Shown: positions 43,289 to 52,203, counted from the first letter of the stretch. The stretch: 64,000 nt of DNA from Mesorhizobium_B sp035998495 (GCA_035998495.1 DASYHP010000021.1:62001-126000), one strand, 5' to 3'. A program made the numbers and translations. The notes: a model not told the origin generated them from the letters alone.

Positions 43289-44689
43289 GTGGTCGACCAC
43301 CTGCACCATCTTACGGTCGCTGATGCTGCGGAGCTGATAGCCGCGCGGCAGCTCTCGCCCGTTGAACTCACGGACGCGTGCCTCGCACGCATCGCGGAGA
43401 TCGACGGCGCATTGTGCAGCTTCGTCACGGTCACAGCCGAGCGTGCCCGCGAAGAGGCGCGGCGGGCGGAGGCCGAGATCGCCGCTTCCGGGCCGCGCAG
43501 ACCGTTGCACGGCATACCTTACGCCTTGAAGGACATCTACGGCGTCGCTGGTGTGCCGACCACGGCCGGCTCCCGTCTCCTCGCCAACAATATGGCGATC
43601 GAAAACGCCGCCGCGGTCACAACACTGGAGAAAGCTGGCGCGATCCTAATCGGCAAGAACACGACCTGGGAGTTCGCGCATGGCGGACCATCCTGGGACG
43701 CGCTGTCGCCTCCCGCGCGGAACCCTTGGAACCTCAGCTATTCCCCGAGCGGCTCGTCATCGGGCTCGGCCGCCGCCGTTGCGGCGGGGCTCGTGCCGGT
43801 GAGCCTCGGGACCGACACGGGCGGGTCCATACGAGGTCCAGCCGCCGCCTGCGGCGTCGCCGGCCTCAAGCCCACCTACGGCCGGGTGAGCCGTCGTGGC
43901 ATCGTGCCCAACTGCTTCAGCCAAGATCACGCCGGTCCGCTGGCTTGGACCTGCCGCGACTTGGCCTTGGTGCTGGGTGTCATCGCGGGGCACGATCCGC
44001 ACGACCCCGGGTCGGCCGCGGTGGAGGTGTCGGATTATGCGGCCGCGCTGACCGGAAGCATGCGAGGTCTCATCATCGGCGTGCCTTGGCGCTGGCTGGA
44101 AGAGGAGATGCCGCCAGATACAGTCACACGCGCCGCCTTCGACGCGGCTCTCGACGTTCTCCGCGGGCTTGGGGCCGAGTTCCGCGACGTCGCCCTGCCG
44201 CCCATCATCGACTTTCACGCGACGATGAAGGTGATCGCGGCAAGCGAGCTGTTCGCCATCCATGGCCCGGATCTCCGCACGCGCCCGGACATGTTCGGAG
44301 CGAGCCTGCGCTATCGCGTGATCGCCGGCGGACTGATCCGAGCGGAGGAGTATCTTAGAGCCCAGCGTTCCCGCACCGCCCTCGCTCGCGCGACTCAGCG
44401 GATGATGGCGGCTGTGGACCTCATCGTGTTGCCCACTGCCGATGCCGCCGGACCGCTTGAGCCGGTTCACCCCGCTTCAACGTTTACGCAGCCGAGCTAC
44501 ACCTCTCCCTTCAGCGTCGCCGGCAATCCTGCGCTCTCGGTGTGCAGCGGCTTCGACGGAGCGGGCCTGCCGCTGTCGCTCCAGATCGTCGGGCGCCTGT
44601 TCGACGAGGCGACAGTTCTGCGGGTCGGCGATGCATTCGAACGCGCAACGGATTGGCGTTCTCGAAGGCCGGAGTTTCAAGCGCAATGA
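43289..44689 (+). CDS. Amidase signature enzyme (AtzE-like)
   Basis: A 466-residue amidase-signature hydrolase. The Ser-cisSer-Lys triad is present: K81 (PYALKDIYG), a serine in the SPSGSSSGS loop (152-160) and nucleophile S180 in GTDTGGSIRGP. It starts with GTG at 43289. The AtzG-like partner directly upstream suggests a two-subunit hydrolase as in the AtzE/AtzG carboxybiuret pair; the actual substrate (an amide of an aromatic or urea type) is unknown. The monooxygenase gene diverges upstream. Confidence 0.9.
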   Translation: MVDHLHHLTVADAAELIAARQLSPVELTDACLARIAEIDGALCSFVTVTAERAREEARRAEAEIAASGPRRPLHGIPYALKDIYGVAGVPTTAGSRLLANNMAIENAAAVTTLEKAGAILIGKNTTWEFAHGGPSWDALSPPARNPWNLSYSPSGSSSGSAAAVAAGLVPVSLGTDTGGSIRGPAAACGVAGLKPTYGRVSRRGIVPNCFSQDHAGPLAWTCRDLALVLGVIAGHDPHDPGSAAVEVSDYAAALTGSMRGLIIGVPWRWLEEEMPPDTVTRAAFDAALDVLRGLGAEFRDVALPPIIDFHATMKVIAASELFAIHGPDLRTRPDMFGASLRYRVIAGGLIRAEEYLRAQRSRTALARATQRMMAAVDLIVLPTADAAGPLEPVHPASTFTQPSYTSPFSVAGNPALSVCSGFDGAGLPLSLQIVGRLFDEATVLRVGDAFERATDWRSRRPEFQAQ

Positions 44690-44801
44690 GCTGTATCGCC
44701 CCTTGAGGTACGGTTCCCTTTGAGACAACTGCCCTTGGTTGGAAACTGGGGGCGACCCGGTGCGATCGAGAGAGCACGCGGTCATGTGAGCAGCCCGCTG
44801 T

Positions 44802-45146
44802 TCAAATTTTGGCCGCACTGTAGATGCCGATGTCCGCCGTTATACCCAGCTGCTCCATCATCTCGGCGGGATCGAAACCAATGCTCGCGTGGTACGCCGC
44901 CACGGCGGCCCGTACATCGTGAACCACCGCCTCGCTTTCCCACTCGGCGATGGTCACGACGTTGAACGCGCCTGGACCGCTTCGCTGCTCGAGGATCAGA
45001 TCCCGGACGAAGCCTTGCTGCTTGCGCAGAACCTCATGGGTTTGCCGAACCATTTGAAGGAACTCGGCGCGCGCGGCTGGCGGAACGATGAACTTGTCGG
45101 TCCGATAGACATGATCCTGTTCGGATGGGTGGTCGGTTGTCGACAT
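44802..45146 (-). CDS. Antibiotic-biosynthesis-monooxygenase-like (ABM) protein
   Basis: A 114-residue ferredoxin-fold ABM protein (KFIVPPAARAEFLQMVRQTH, then QGFVRDLILEQ and FNVVTIAEWESEAVV). ATG at 45146 is used. Family members are small cofactor-free oxygenases or stress proteins. It diverges from the AraC-type gene, its likely regulator. Confidence 0.85.
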   Translation of the reverse strand: MSTTDHPSEQDHVYRTDKFIVPPAARAEFLQMVRQTHEVLRKQQGFVRDLILEQRSGPGAFNVVTIAEWESEAVVHDVRAAVAAYHASIGFDPAEMMEQLGITADIGIYSAAKI

Positions 45147-45214
45147 CGTTTCTGCCTCGATTGAGTTATGCCTCGAATCCTCGCGCTTTGTGCTGTGCGG
45201 ATACCGGAGATGTC

Positions 45215-46021
45215 TTGAACGAATCGGCCAACACGACTCAGCAGGACGGCCAAGCACCCATCGTTGGTCAGGCGAGGAGTGTTTACCGCCATCGTCCGGT
45301 GCAGCCTGCTCTGCGGGAACACTTCGCGCACCTCTGGTGTCATGCTGTCCCTGCAGGGGCGTCGGGACGGTCGGCCATTGTTCCGGATGGCTGTGTGGAT
45401 CTGCTCTGGTTCGATGGCGCTCTGGTGATCGCTGGGCCTGATCGGCAAGCCAAGATCGAGCATGTTCCCCCCGGCAAGATGGTTGTCGGCCTGCAGTTCT
45501 GCCCCGGTGCAGCGGCAAACTGGCTCCGCGCTCCCGTTTCCGACGTCACCGATGCGCGCGTGCCTTTGGAGCATTTCTGGGGTCGGGACGTGCGGCACTT
45601 GGCGGAGTGGGTTGGACAGGAGCCGACGCCGGAGAAGATCGCCCAGCGCCTCGAGGAGGCGCTGCTGCACAGGCTTTCAGGCATTGCCACTCTCGACAGG
45701 CTGCCCCTGGCCATGTTCCGCATCGTCGCCGAAACTCAATCGTCCTCGCCTCCCGTGATGTGTAGGCTAAGCCGGGCGCTCGACCTGAGCGCACGCACGT
45801 TGCGGCGCCGCGCGCTGGACGCGTTCGGCTATGGGCCGAAAACCCTGGACCGCATACTCCGCTTCCAGCGCTTCCTCCAGCTTGCGGCGACAGATACCGC
45901 ATCGAGCCTCGCCGAATTGGCGGTCGCAGCCGGCTACGCGGACCAGCCGCATCTCACGCGCGAGACGAGCCGTCTCGCAAGTTTCACGCCCGACGCCCTG
46001 CGCACTGAGCTTTCGCGCTAA
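45215..46021 (+). CDS. AraC-family regulator with DUF6597-type N-terminus
   Basis: A 268-residue regulator. The start is taken as TTG 45215, preceded by GGAG, since the frame upstream overlaps the divergent ABM gene. The N-terminal domain holds PALREHFAHLWCHAVPAGAS and IVPDGCVDLLWFDG, characteristic of DUF6597 AraC proteins. The C-terminal helix-turn-helices include LARALDLSARTLRRRALDAF-like and AELAVAAGYADQPHLTRE segments. The likely target is the ABM gene. Confidence 0.85.
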   Translation: MNESANTTQQDGQAPIVGQARSVYRHRPVQPALREHFAHLWCHAVPAGASGRSAIVPDGCVDLLWFDGALVIAGPDRQAKIEHVPPGKMVVGLQFCPGAAANWLRAPVSDVTDARVPLEHFWGRDVRHLAEWVGQEPTPEKIAQRLEEALLHRLSGIATLDRLPLAMFRIVAETQSSSPPVMCRLSRALDLSARTLRRRALDAFGYGPKTLDRILRFQRFLQLAATDTASSLAELAVAAGYADQPHLTRETSRLASFTPDALRTELSR

Positions 46022-46398
46022 GTGGCCGCTTCGTTCAAGACGCGCTCTTTGCAACGGGCTTGAGTGAAGTCTGCCCGCTGCGGTTCGCAGCCGATCACGC
46101 GCGGCACGCCTGCCCGCGAAAGGAACCCGCGATGAAGCCCCGCTTCAAAGTCATCACCTTCGGCAAGGGACGAAGCGAAACCGCGTCTCCTGACAGCAGG
46201 CCGGCTAGGACAATCGCCACTGTCGGTCGGTCCCGAAACCCCCGATGCTCCCATCCAACTTCCGGTTACATCGTGGGCGGGAGGAGACAGCTGCCGCTCG
46301 CCTGTCACGTTCCGCAAGTCCGCTTCGTCCTGGAGATGCGAGTCCGTTTGCGCTGCCGGGCCCGCTAAGCGAACGCGGTGCTTGGGAGAGGCATTCTG
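46022..46398. other. Stretch without a recognised gene
   Basis: About 375 bases between the AraC and YciI genes. A plus-strand frame from 46131 begins MKPRFKVITFG, like the start of a VOC/glyoxalase protein, but loses likeness after ten residues. Otherwise nothing is recognisable. Confidence 0.4.
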
Positions 46399-46743
46399 AT
46401 GAAGTACGTCCTGCTGATCTACCAGCCCCACCCGTTCGACCCGTCGTCTTATTCCGAGGAGGAGTATAAGATGATCGGCGCGCAGTACGCCGCACTGAAC
46501 GTAACGCCGAACGTCTCGCCCGGGCCACCAATGGGATTGCCGAAGGATGCCGCCACCGTGCGCGTGGAGAACGAAGTGGTCGCCGCCACTGATGGACCGT
46601 ATGTTGGCGGGGCGGGTGCCGTCGGGGGCTTCCTCGTCATCGAGGTTGAGAGCAGAGAGCATGCGGTGGAACTGGCCGCTCGCGTTCCGGCCGCGCGGCT
46701 GGGTGGAGCGGTCGAGATACGTCCCTGCCAAGTATATTGGTAG
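46399..46743 (+). CDS. YciI-family protein (DGPF domain), paralogue
   Basis: A 114-residue YCII protein, clearly related to the one at 41151-41495 (same MKY(V/A)LLIYQPHPFDP start, DGPYV, VPAARLGGAVE(I/V)RPC...YW end). No sigma factor is next to this copy. It stands alone between the AraC gene and the acetyltransferase gene. Confidence 0.87.
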   Translation: MKYVLLIYQPHPFDPSSYSEEEYKMIGAQYAALNVTPNVSPGPPMGLPKDAATVRVENEVVAATDGPYVGGAGAVGGFLVIEVESREHAVELAARVPAARLGGAVEIRPCQVYW

Positions 46744-46886
46744 AGCAGGTTTTTTGGGCGGAACACCCGGAAGCGGGCAGCAGACCGACCGCTGACACCT
46801 CATAGCTTAATCGCCGGTTCCAGCGGCAGCCCGCCGGGCCTTTCGATGAAGCAGGTGCCAGTCCATGCCGAACGGAGGTCCACTCA

Positions 46887-47366
46887 GTGCAGGTTCAAGT
46901 ACGCCAGATCAGGGCAAACGACGTGCCTTTGATGCGGACCATGCTGGCGATGTTCGGCGAGGCCTTCGAGGACCCGCAGGCCTATGGCGGTGCCCCGCCG
47001 AGCGACGAATACCTGCGCACGCTTCTCGCGCGCGACCACTTCATCGCGCTCGCCGCCTGCGAGGGTTACACCTTGGTGGGCGGCATTGCGGCTTACGTGC
47101 TCGACAAGTTCGAGCAGGAGCGCAGTGAGGTCTATATCTACGATCTTGCGGTCACCGAAACACACCGACGGCGCGGTGTCGCGACGGCGATGATCCGTGC
47201 CCTTCAGGGCATCGCGGCCGAGCGCGGGGCCCACGTCATCTTCGTGCAGGCCGATCAGGGCGACGATCCCGCGATTGCGTTCTACGCGAGCTTGGGCGTG
47301 CGGGCGGACGTGCTGCACTTCGACATCGAAGTGGCGCTGGAGCAATCTGCAACCAATCATAGGTAA
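46887..47366 (+). CDS. AAC(3)-I-family aminoglycoside N-acetyltransferase
   Basis: A 159-residue GNAT protein starting with GTG after a GGAGG site. It carries the typical AAC(3)-I segments: FIALAACEGYTLVGGIAAYV, FEQERSEVYIYDLAV, HRRRGVATAMI (acetyl-CoA pyrophosphate loop) and VQADQGDDPAIAFY...DV.HFDI. These are hallmarks of gentamicin 3-N-acetyltransferase type I. It should acetylate the 3-amino group of the 2-deoxystreptamine ring and give gentamicin-type resistance if expressed. A different GNAT substrate cannot be excluded. Confidence 0.85.
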   Translation: MQVQVRQIRANDVPLMRTMLAMFGEAFEDPQAYGGAPPSDEYLRTLLARDHFIALAACEGYTLVGGIAAYVLDKFEQERSEVYIYDLAVTETHRRRGVATAMIRALQGIAAERGAHVIFVQADQGDDPAIAFYASLGVRADVLHFDIEVALEQSATNHR

Positions 47367-47569
47367 GCGGAGGGCGCCACCGGTCCCGTGTTCCAAGTAA
47401 TCGAACTCGTTATCGAAAGCATCTATGGCGGGGTTCGAGCGACATAGGCGTCAAGGCGCGTCACCTTAGCCATTGCATAGCGAGGAGCCACCTACGAGGC
47501 CTTCAACACGTCGGGTGGCCTGGGGCGATGGTTGCGGTGAGGGTCATTAGGGTGCTCCGAAAGAAGTTG
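47367..47569. other. Leader upstream of the orphan operator, no gene
   Basis: About 200 bases with no recognisable frame. A regulator gene for the palindromic operator just downstream would be expected here, but no TetR-like helix-turn-helix is seen on either strand. Confidence 0.4.
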
Positions 47570-47647
47570 AACTACACGGTTTAGTCAGACTTGACAGTAG
47601 CCGGTCGGCGGCATAGATACAGGTTACTAAACCAAACGGTTTAGTAA
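47570..47647 (+). promoter_or_regulatory. Strong promoter with two palindromic operators (TetR-type), regulator missing
   Basis: A consensus-like sigma-70 promoter, TTGACA (47591-47596), 17-base spacer, TAGATA (47614-47619), is flanked by two related operators. Downstream is a perfect 10-base inverted repeat, TTACTAAACC (47624-47633) and GGTTTAGTAA (47638-47647), spacer AAAC, covering the expected transcription start. Upstream is a degenerate copy, ACTACACGGTTTAGT (about 47571-47585). This plan is typical of TetR-family repression by a dimer. No TetR gene is adjacent. Confidence 0.85.
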
Positions 47648-47755
47648 GCATGCGGGTTCTGATCCGAACCCGATCAACCCTCCGGCCTAGCTTGCCGCAT
47701 CCTCCCAAGACGGCGCCCTGGGGCTGGAGAACCAAAAGAACGAATGGAACACACC

Positions 47756-47971
47756 ATGTCTAAGCTTCTGATCGCCCTTGGCCTTGTCGCCGCTTTGTCC
47801 GCTCCTGCCGCTGCTGGCCGTCTTGATGTCGACCTGAATGCCGCTGATGGCGTGGCTCAGATCGAGCAGGGCATCAACATCACCGGCACGCGTTCGATTG
47901 CCCCTGAGCAGGGTCAGGACACCAGCGCCGCTGAGCGCAACAGCAGCCTCTTCGGCGCCAACAGCCGCTAA
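47756..47971 (+). CDS. Small secreted protein, unknown function
   Basis: A 71-residue protein. Residues 1-21 form a signal peptide (MSKLLIALGLVAALSAPAAA). The mature 50 residues are polar and without cysteines (RLDVDLNAADGVAQIEQGIN, then TGTRSIAPEQGQDTSAAERN). ATG at 47756 is chosen; 47744 is a possible earlier start. It is first in the operon behind the palindromic promoter, before the glutathione enzyme. The family is not recognised. Confidence 0.7.
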   Translation: MSKLLIALGLVAALSAPAAAGRLDVDLNAADGVAQIEQGINITGTRSIAPEQGQDTSAAERNSSLFGANSR

Positions 47972-48093
47972 TCGCGACCACGCCATCTGAGAGGCATGCC
48001 TCAATGGAAAGAGCGGGCCGTCGTGCCCGCTCTTCCAACGGAGCTAGAGAGCTCCCCGCCTACACCCTGGACGATGCCCACCCGGAGACCGCA

Positions 48094-48981
48094 ATGACTG
48101 AGAGCGCCGACTACACCCCTCCCAAGGTCTGGACGTGGGAAAAGGAAAGCGGCGGCACATTTGCCAAGATCAATCGGCCGATCGCCGGACCCACTCACGA
48201 CAAGGCGCTGCCAGTTGGCCGGCATCCGCTCCAGCTCTACTCCTTAGCGACCCCCAACGGGGTCAAAGTGACCATCATGCTCGAGGAGCTGCTCGAACTG
48301 GGGCATGCCGGCGCTGAGTACGATGCATGGCTGATCCGCATCAACGAGGGCGACCAATTCGGCAGCGGGTTCGTCGAGGTGAACCCCAATTCCAAGATCC
48401 CTGCGCTGGTGGACCGAAGCGGACCCGAGCCCGTGCGCGTCTTCGAGTCCGGCGCGATCCTCACATATCTGGCCGAGAAGTTCGGCGCATTCCTCCCAGC
48501 CCAAGGCACCGCACGCGCGGAGTGTCTGTCTTGGCTGTTTTGGCAGATGGGAAGCGCGCCGTTTCTGGGTGGCGGCTTCGGCCACTTCTACGCTTATGCA
48601 CCCAGCAAGATCGAGTACGCCATCAACCGCTATGCCATGGAGGCGAAGCGACAGCTCGACGTGCTCGACCGGCGACTGGCTGAGAGCGAGTTTGTCGCGG
48701 GACCGGAGTACACGATTGCGGACATGGCGGTCTGGCCCTGGTACGGGGTGCTCGCCAAAGGCCAGATCTACGAAGCAGGCGAATTCCTCTCAGTGCAGGA
48801 CTACAAGCATGTTCAGCGTTGGGCTGAGGCCATCAGCGCACGTCCGGGTGTGAAGCGCAGCCGGATGGTAAACAGGACCTGGGGCGAGCCTTCAGAGCAG
48901 CTCCACGAGCGCCACGATGCGGGCGACTTCCAGACCAGAACGCAGGACAAGATCAAGGTGGATCAAGGAAAGGGCGAATAA
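48094..48981 (+). CDS. yghU: YghU-type glutathione-dependent disulfide-bond oxidoreductase
   Basis: A 295-residue glutathione S-transferase of the Nu/YghU class. The N-terminal extension WTWEKESGG.FA.INRP.AGPTH is diagnostic. A thioredoxin fold with LPVGRHPLQLYSLATPNGVK and FVEVNPNSKIPALVD follows, then the all-helical C domain with AEFVAGPEYTIADMAVWPWYG-like core. ATG at 48094 with GGAG upstream. The enzyme uses glutathione to reduce disulfides, possibly organic hydroperoxides. It is co-transcribed with the small secreted protein from the palindromic promoter. Confidence 0.93.
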   Translation: MTESADYTPPKVWTWEKESGGTFAKINRPIAGPTHDKALPVGRHPLQLYSLATPNGVKVTIMLEELLELGHAGAEYDAWLIRINEGDQFGSGFVEVNPNSKIPALVDRSGPEPVRVFESGAILTYLAEKFGAFLPAQGTARAECLSWLFWQMGSAPFLGGGFGHFYAYAPSKIEYAINRYAMEAKRQLDVLDRRLAESEFVAGPEYTIADMAVWPWYGVLAKGQIYEAGEFLSVQDYKHVQRWAEAISARPGVKRSRMVNRTWGEPSEQLHERHDAGDFQTRTQDKIKVDQGKGE

Positions 48982-49187
48982 GCAGCAGCTGGCCTGCGAG
49001 AGCTGACGACCGGCCTGCGTTTAACTGCGTCTCATGCAGAACCGTTCTGCGGTTGTATCTCGCGCCGCACTGGAGAAGAGTTTTTCTCAGGTCCCTCCCC
49101 TCCTGCATTCACGGCATCGCGTAACAGGGCTGCGGTGCCGATCTCAAGTCCTCGATCATGCGGCGGCGCGCGTGGGGTACCGAAACT

Positions 49188-50099
49188 CTACCCGGCGCGT
49201 GTCGCCGCTCTGCCGAGTTCGCGCGCCATTGCGACGAACGCGCGGAACGCGGCCGACGAGTTCCTGCGCCCCGGATAGTAGAGGCAGAGCGGAGCTGTGG
49301 GCGGCGTCCAGTCCTGCAGAATTCGTTCGAGCCGACCCGCGGTGATGTCGTCGCGCACGTCAGATTCCATGAAGAAGCCGATCCCGATCCCGTCGAGGAC
49401 GGCGATCCGGGAAAGCGTGGCCTCGTCGAGGGTGATCGGGCCCTGGACGTCCATCTGGACGGGATTGCCATCCTTCTCGAAGTGCCAGCGGTACAGCGCG
49501 CCGTTCGGCAGCCGGATGCGGACGCAGGGGTGGCCGAGAAGGTCCGGCGGCACGCGCGGCCTTCCATGGGCATCGAAGTAGGACGGTGTCGCGACGACGG
49601 CAAAGCTGCGTGGCGCGCCGATCGGAACCGCGATCATGTCGCTCGGCACCAGGTCCGCGGTCCGGAGCCCGAGGTCAAACCCTTCTGCCACGATGTCGAC
49701 GATGCGGCCCTCCGTGACGAGATCGACATGGACTTGGGGGTATTGCCGCAGGAAGTCGTGGACCAGCGGTGCAAGAATCTCGCGGGCGCCGGTGGCGAAG
49801 GCATTGATGCGCAGCGTCCCCGACGGCGTGTCCTGCTGCGACCGCACCGCGGCCATCGCGTCCTTGATGTCGCGGAGCGCGGGCGCGACCTGATCGACGA
49901 AAGTTCGACCGGCGTCTGTCAGTGAGACGCTGCGCGTGGTGCGGTTGAAAAGCCTGACGCCGAGCTGCCCTTCGACCTTCCCGATCAGATTGCTGAGCGC
50001 TGTTGTCGACAGGCCAAGTTCAAGGGCCGCCCCACGGAAGGAGCCCCGCGCCGCAATGGCGAGCACCGCTTCGAGTTCAACTAGACCTTGTCGCGGCAT
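49188..50099 (-). CDS. LysR-family transcriptional regulator
   Basis: A 303-residue LysR protein: winged helix at about 3-62 (GLVELEAVLAIAARGSFRGA then LSTTALSNLIGKVEGQLG), effector domain at about 90-295. ATG at 50099 is used, since the open frame upstream is not conserved. It diverges from an NTF2-SDR-hydrolase operon and probably controls it. Confidence 0.9.
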   Translation of the reverse strand: MPRQGLVELEAVLAIAARGSFRGAALELGLSTTALSNLIGKVEGQLGVRLFNRTTRSVSLTDAGRTFVDQVAPALRDIKDAMAAVRSQQDTPSGTLRINAFATGAREILAPLVHDFLRQYPQVHVDLVTEGRIVDIVAEGFDLGLRTADLVPSDMIAVPIGAPRSFAVVATPSYFDAHGRPRVPPDLLGHPCVRIRLPNGALYRWHFEKDGNPVQMDVQGPITLDEATLSRIAVLDGIGIGFFMESDVRDDITAGRLERILQDWTPPTAPLCLYYPGRRNSSAAFRAFVAMARELGRAATRAG

Positions 50100-50235
50100 T
50101 GTTCCGCTTTCCGCAATGTGACGTTCAGCTTTATCCCAATTATCGCGACGAACGTCCATCTCTAGATGGGAGGCATCGAAGCCGGATCGGCCGACGCATC
50201 CGGCACCCGCCACCACAAGAGACGGAGATTGTGAG

Positions 50236-50565
50236 ATGGACGTGCAGCTACCGGGGCCAATCGCCGGATACTTCGAAGCCGACCGGAGCGGGAACGCCGA
50301 CGCCGTGGCCACCTGTTTCAGTGGCGACGCGGTGGTGAAGGACGAACGCAGGACACACGTCGGAAGAGAGGCAATCCACCGCTGGAAGGCAGAGGCATCG
50401 ACGAAGTACTCCTACAGGGTGGAGCCGTTCGCGATCGCAACGGACGCAGGCCGCACGGTGGTGACGAGCCATGTCGTGGGCGACTTCCCCGGCAGTCCGA
50501 TCGACCTCAGATACCTCTTCGTCCTCGAAGGCGACAGGATCGCAGAACTGGAGATCGTGCCGTGA
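50236..50565 (+). CDS. NTF2-like / SnoaL-type protein
   Basis: A 109-residue NTF2-like protein (PIAGYFEADRSGNADAVATC, then VVTSHVVGDFPGSPIDLRYL and FVLEGDRIAELEIVP). Proteins of this length are ketosteroid-isomerase-like. The stop overlaps the SDR start (GTGA) by four bases, coupling translation. The substrate is unknown. Confidence 0.88.
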   Translation: MDVQLPGPIAGYFEADRSGNADAVATCFSGDAVVKDERRTHVGREAIHRWKAEASTKYSYRVEPFAIATDAGRTVVTSHVVGDFPGSPIDLRYLFVLEGDRIAELEIVP

Positions 50566-51344
50566 TCCCGTTCGTCGACCTCGAAGGCAAGCGGGCGCTT
50601 ATCACCTCCGGCACCCGCGGCGCCGGTGCTGCGACGGTGCGGCTGTTCCGCGACCTCGGGGCAGAGGTGCTCACCAGCGCGCGCACCCCGCCAGATGCGC
50701 TCGAACACGGCGTCGGCTTCGTCGCGGCTGACCTGACCTCGGCCGAAGGCTGCGAAGCCCTGGCAGCCGCGGTGCAGGATCACATGGCCGGCGTGGACAT
50801 CGTTGTGCACATGCTCGGCGGTTCGTCGGCCCCGACGGGGGGATTTGCGGCCCTTGGCGATGCTGAGTGGGCGCGGGAACTCGCGCTCAACCTGATGCCC
50901 GCCGTGCGGCTCGACCGCGCCCTCGTGCCACAAATGATCGAACAGGGCGGCGGCGTGGTTGTCCACGTTACCTCCATCCAGCGGATCATGCCGCTGCCCG
51001 AAGCAACGATGGCCTACGCGGCGGCAAAGGCGGCACTCTCCACCTACAGCAAGGCGCTCTCGAAGGAGGTCTCCCCGAAAGGTGTGCGCGTCGTGCGGGT
51101 CTCACCCGGCTACATCGAGACCGAGGCCGCTGTGAGGCTGGCAGGACGGCTCGGCGCCGAATCCGGGGCCGACGTCGAGGTGGGCAAGCGCATGATCATG
51201 GCATCGCTCGGCGGCATTCCGCTCGGGCGGCCGTCCTCGCCCGACGAGGTCGCGAGCCTGATCGCCTTCCTCGCCTCCGATCGCGCCGGCAGCATCACCG
51301 GCTCGGAGTTCGTCATCGACGGCGGCACCGTGCCGACCGTCTGA
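50562..51344 (+). CDS. SDR-family oxidoreductase
   Basis: A 260-residue short-chain dehydrogenase: nucleotide motif TSGTRGAGAAT at about 15-25, catalytic S138 (VTSIQ), Y152 and K156 (AYAAAK), and a C-terminal SDR end (AGSITGSEFVIDGGT). It uses NAD(P)(H) on an alcohol or ketone. A GTG start overlaps the NTF2 stop. The order NTF2-SDR-hydrolase beside a LysR gene looks like a small catabolic operon. Confidence 0.9.
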   Translation: MIPFVDLEGKRALITSGTRGAGAATVRLFRDLGAEVLTSARTPPDALEHGVGFVAADLTSAEGCEALAAAVQDHMAGVDIVVHMLGGSSAPTGGFAALGDAEWARELALNLMPAVRLDRALVPQMIEQGGGVVVHVTSIQRIMPLPEATMAYAAAKAALSTYSKALSKEVSPKGVRVVRVSPGYIETEAAVRLAGRLGAESGADVEVGKRMIMASLGGIPLGRPSSPDEVASLIAFLASDRAGSITGSEFVIDGGTVPTV

Positions 51345-51411
51345 GCCAAGGCCGCCTGCGGCCTTCGGGCCATCCCGATCCACCCAGTCCCAACCCTCGA
51401 AAGGAACCATC

Positions 51412-52203
51412 ATGTCGAGCTCCCTCGTCAATCTCCTCCTGGCTGCAGTTACGGCTGCAGCAATTCCAATCCCCGCCTTCGCGCAGTCGTCCGGAACCGC
51501 CGCCGCGCCGGCCGTCCAGAACATCGTTCTGGTGCACGGCGCCTTCGCGGACGGCTCGGGCTGGCGCGGCGTGTATGAACGGCTGACCGCGAAGGGCTAT
51601 CGCGTGTCGATCGTCCAGAATCCACTGACGTCCCTGGAAGACGACGTCGCGGCGACGAGGCGTGTGCTCGACCGCCAAGACGGACCGGTCATCCTGGTCG
51701 GCCACAGCTGGGGCGGCACAATTATCACCGAGGCGGGCGTCCATCCGAAGGTCCGCGGCCTGGTCTATGTCTCGGCGCTGTCGCCGGATGCCGGCGAAAC
51801 CACCGCGCAGCAGTATGAAGGGTTCACCACCCCACCGGAGTTCGTCATCGATGTCGGCGAGGACGGGTTCGGCTTCATCAGGCTCGAGACCTTCGCTGAG
51901 GGCTTCGCGGCCGATGCCAGCGAGGCTGATGCCGCCTTCCTGCGGGATTCGCAGGTGCCCGTTGCGATGTCCGCCTTTGGAACCAAGCTGAACAACGCAG
52001 CGTGGCGCAACAGGCCGAGCTGGGCGGTGATCGCAACCGACGACAAGGCGTTCGATCAGAAGATGCTGCGCAGCATGGCCGAACGCATCGGCGCCAGGGT
52101 GACGGAAGTGGCTGCCAGCCACGCGGTGTTCATGACAGAGCCAGGCGTCGTGGCCGACGTAATCGACGAGGCGGCGCAGCACGTTTCGCAAGGATCGCAG
52201 TAA
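51412..52203 (+). CDS. Secreted alpha/beta hydrolase
   Basis: A 263-residue alpha/beta hydrolase with a signal peptide (cleavage after IPAFA, residue 24). Nucleophile S99 lies in GHSWGG, the oxyanion strand is NIVLVHGAFADGSGWRGVYE, and the catalytic His is in ASHAVFM near residue 246. Proteins of this shape are annotated as esterase- or lactonase-like, often after SDR genes. It is periplasmic by its leader. It is the last cargo gene before the right junction. Confidence 0.87.
   Translation: MSSSLVNLLLAAVTAAAIPIPAFAQSSGTAAAPAVQNIVLVHGAFADGSGWRGVYERLTAKGYRVSIVQNPLTSLEDDVAATRRVLDRQDGPVILVGHSWGGTIITEAGVHPKVRGLVYVSALSPDAGETTAQQYEGFTTPPEFVIDVGEDGFGFIRLETFAEGFAADASEADAAFLRDSQVPVAMSAFGTKLNNAAWRNRPSWAVIATDDKAFDQKMLRSMAERIGARVTEVAASHAVFMTEPGVVADVIDEAAQHVSQGSQ

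Noticed and set aside
46131..46368. Possible VOC/glyoxalase gene starting MKPRFKVITFG
   Set aside because: Only about ten residues look family-like; the rest of the frame is unrelated, so it is not supported even as a relic.
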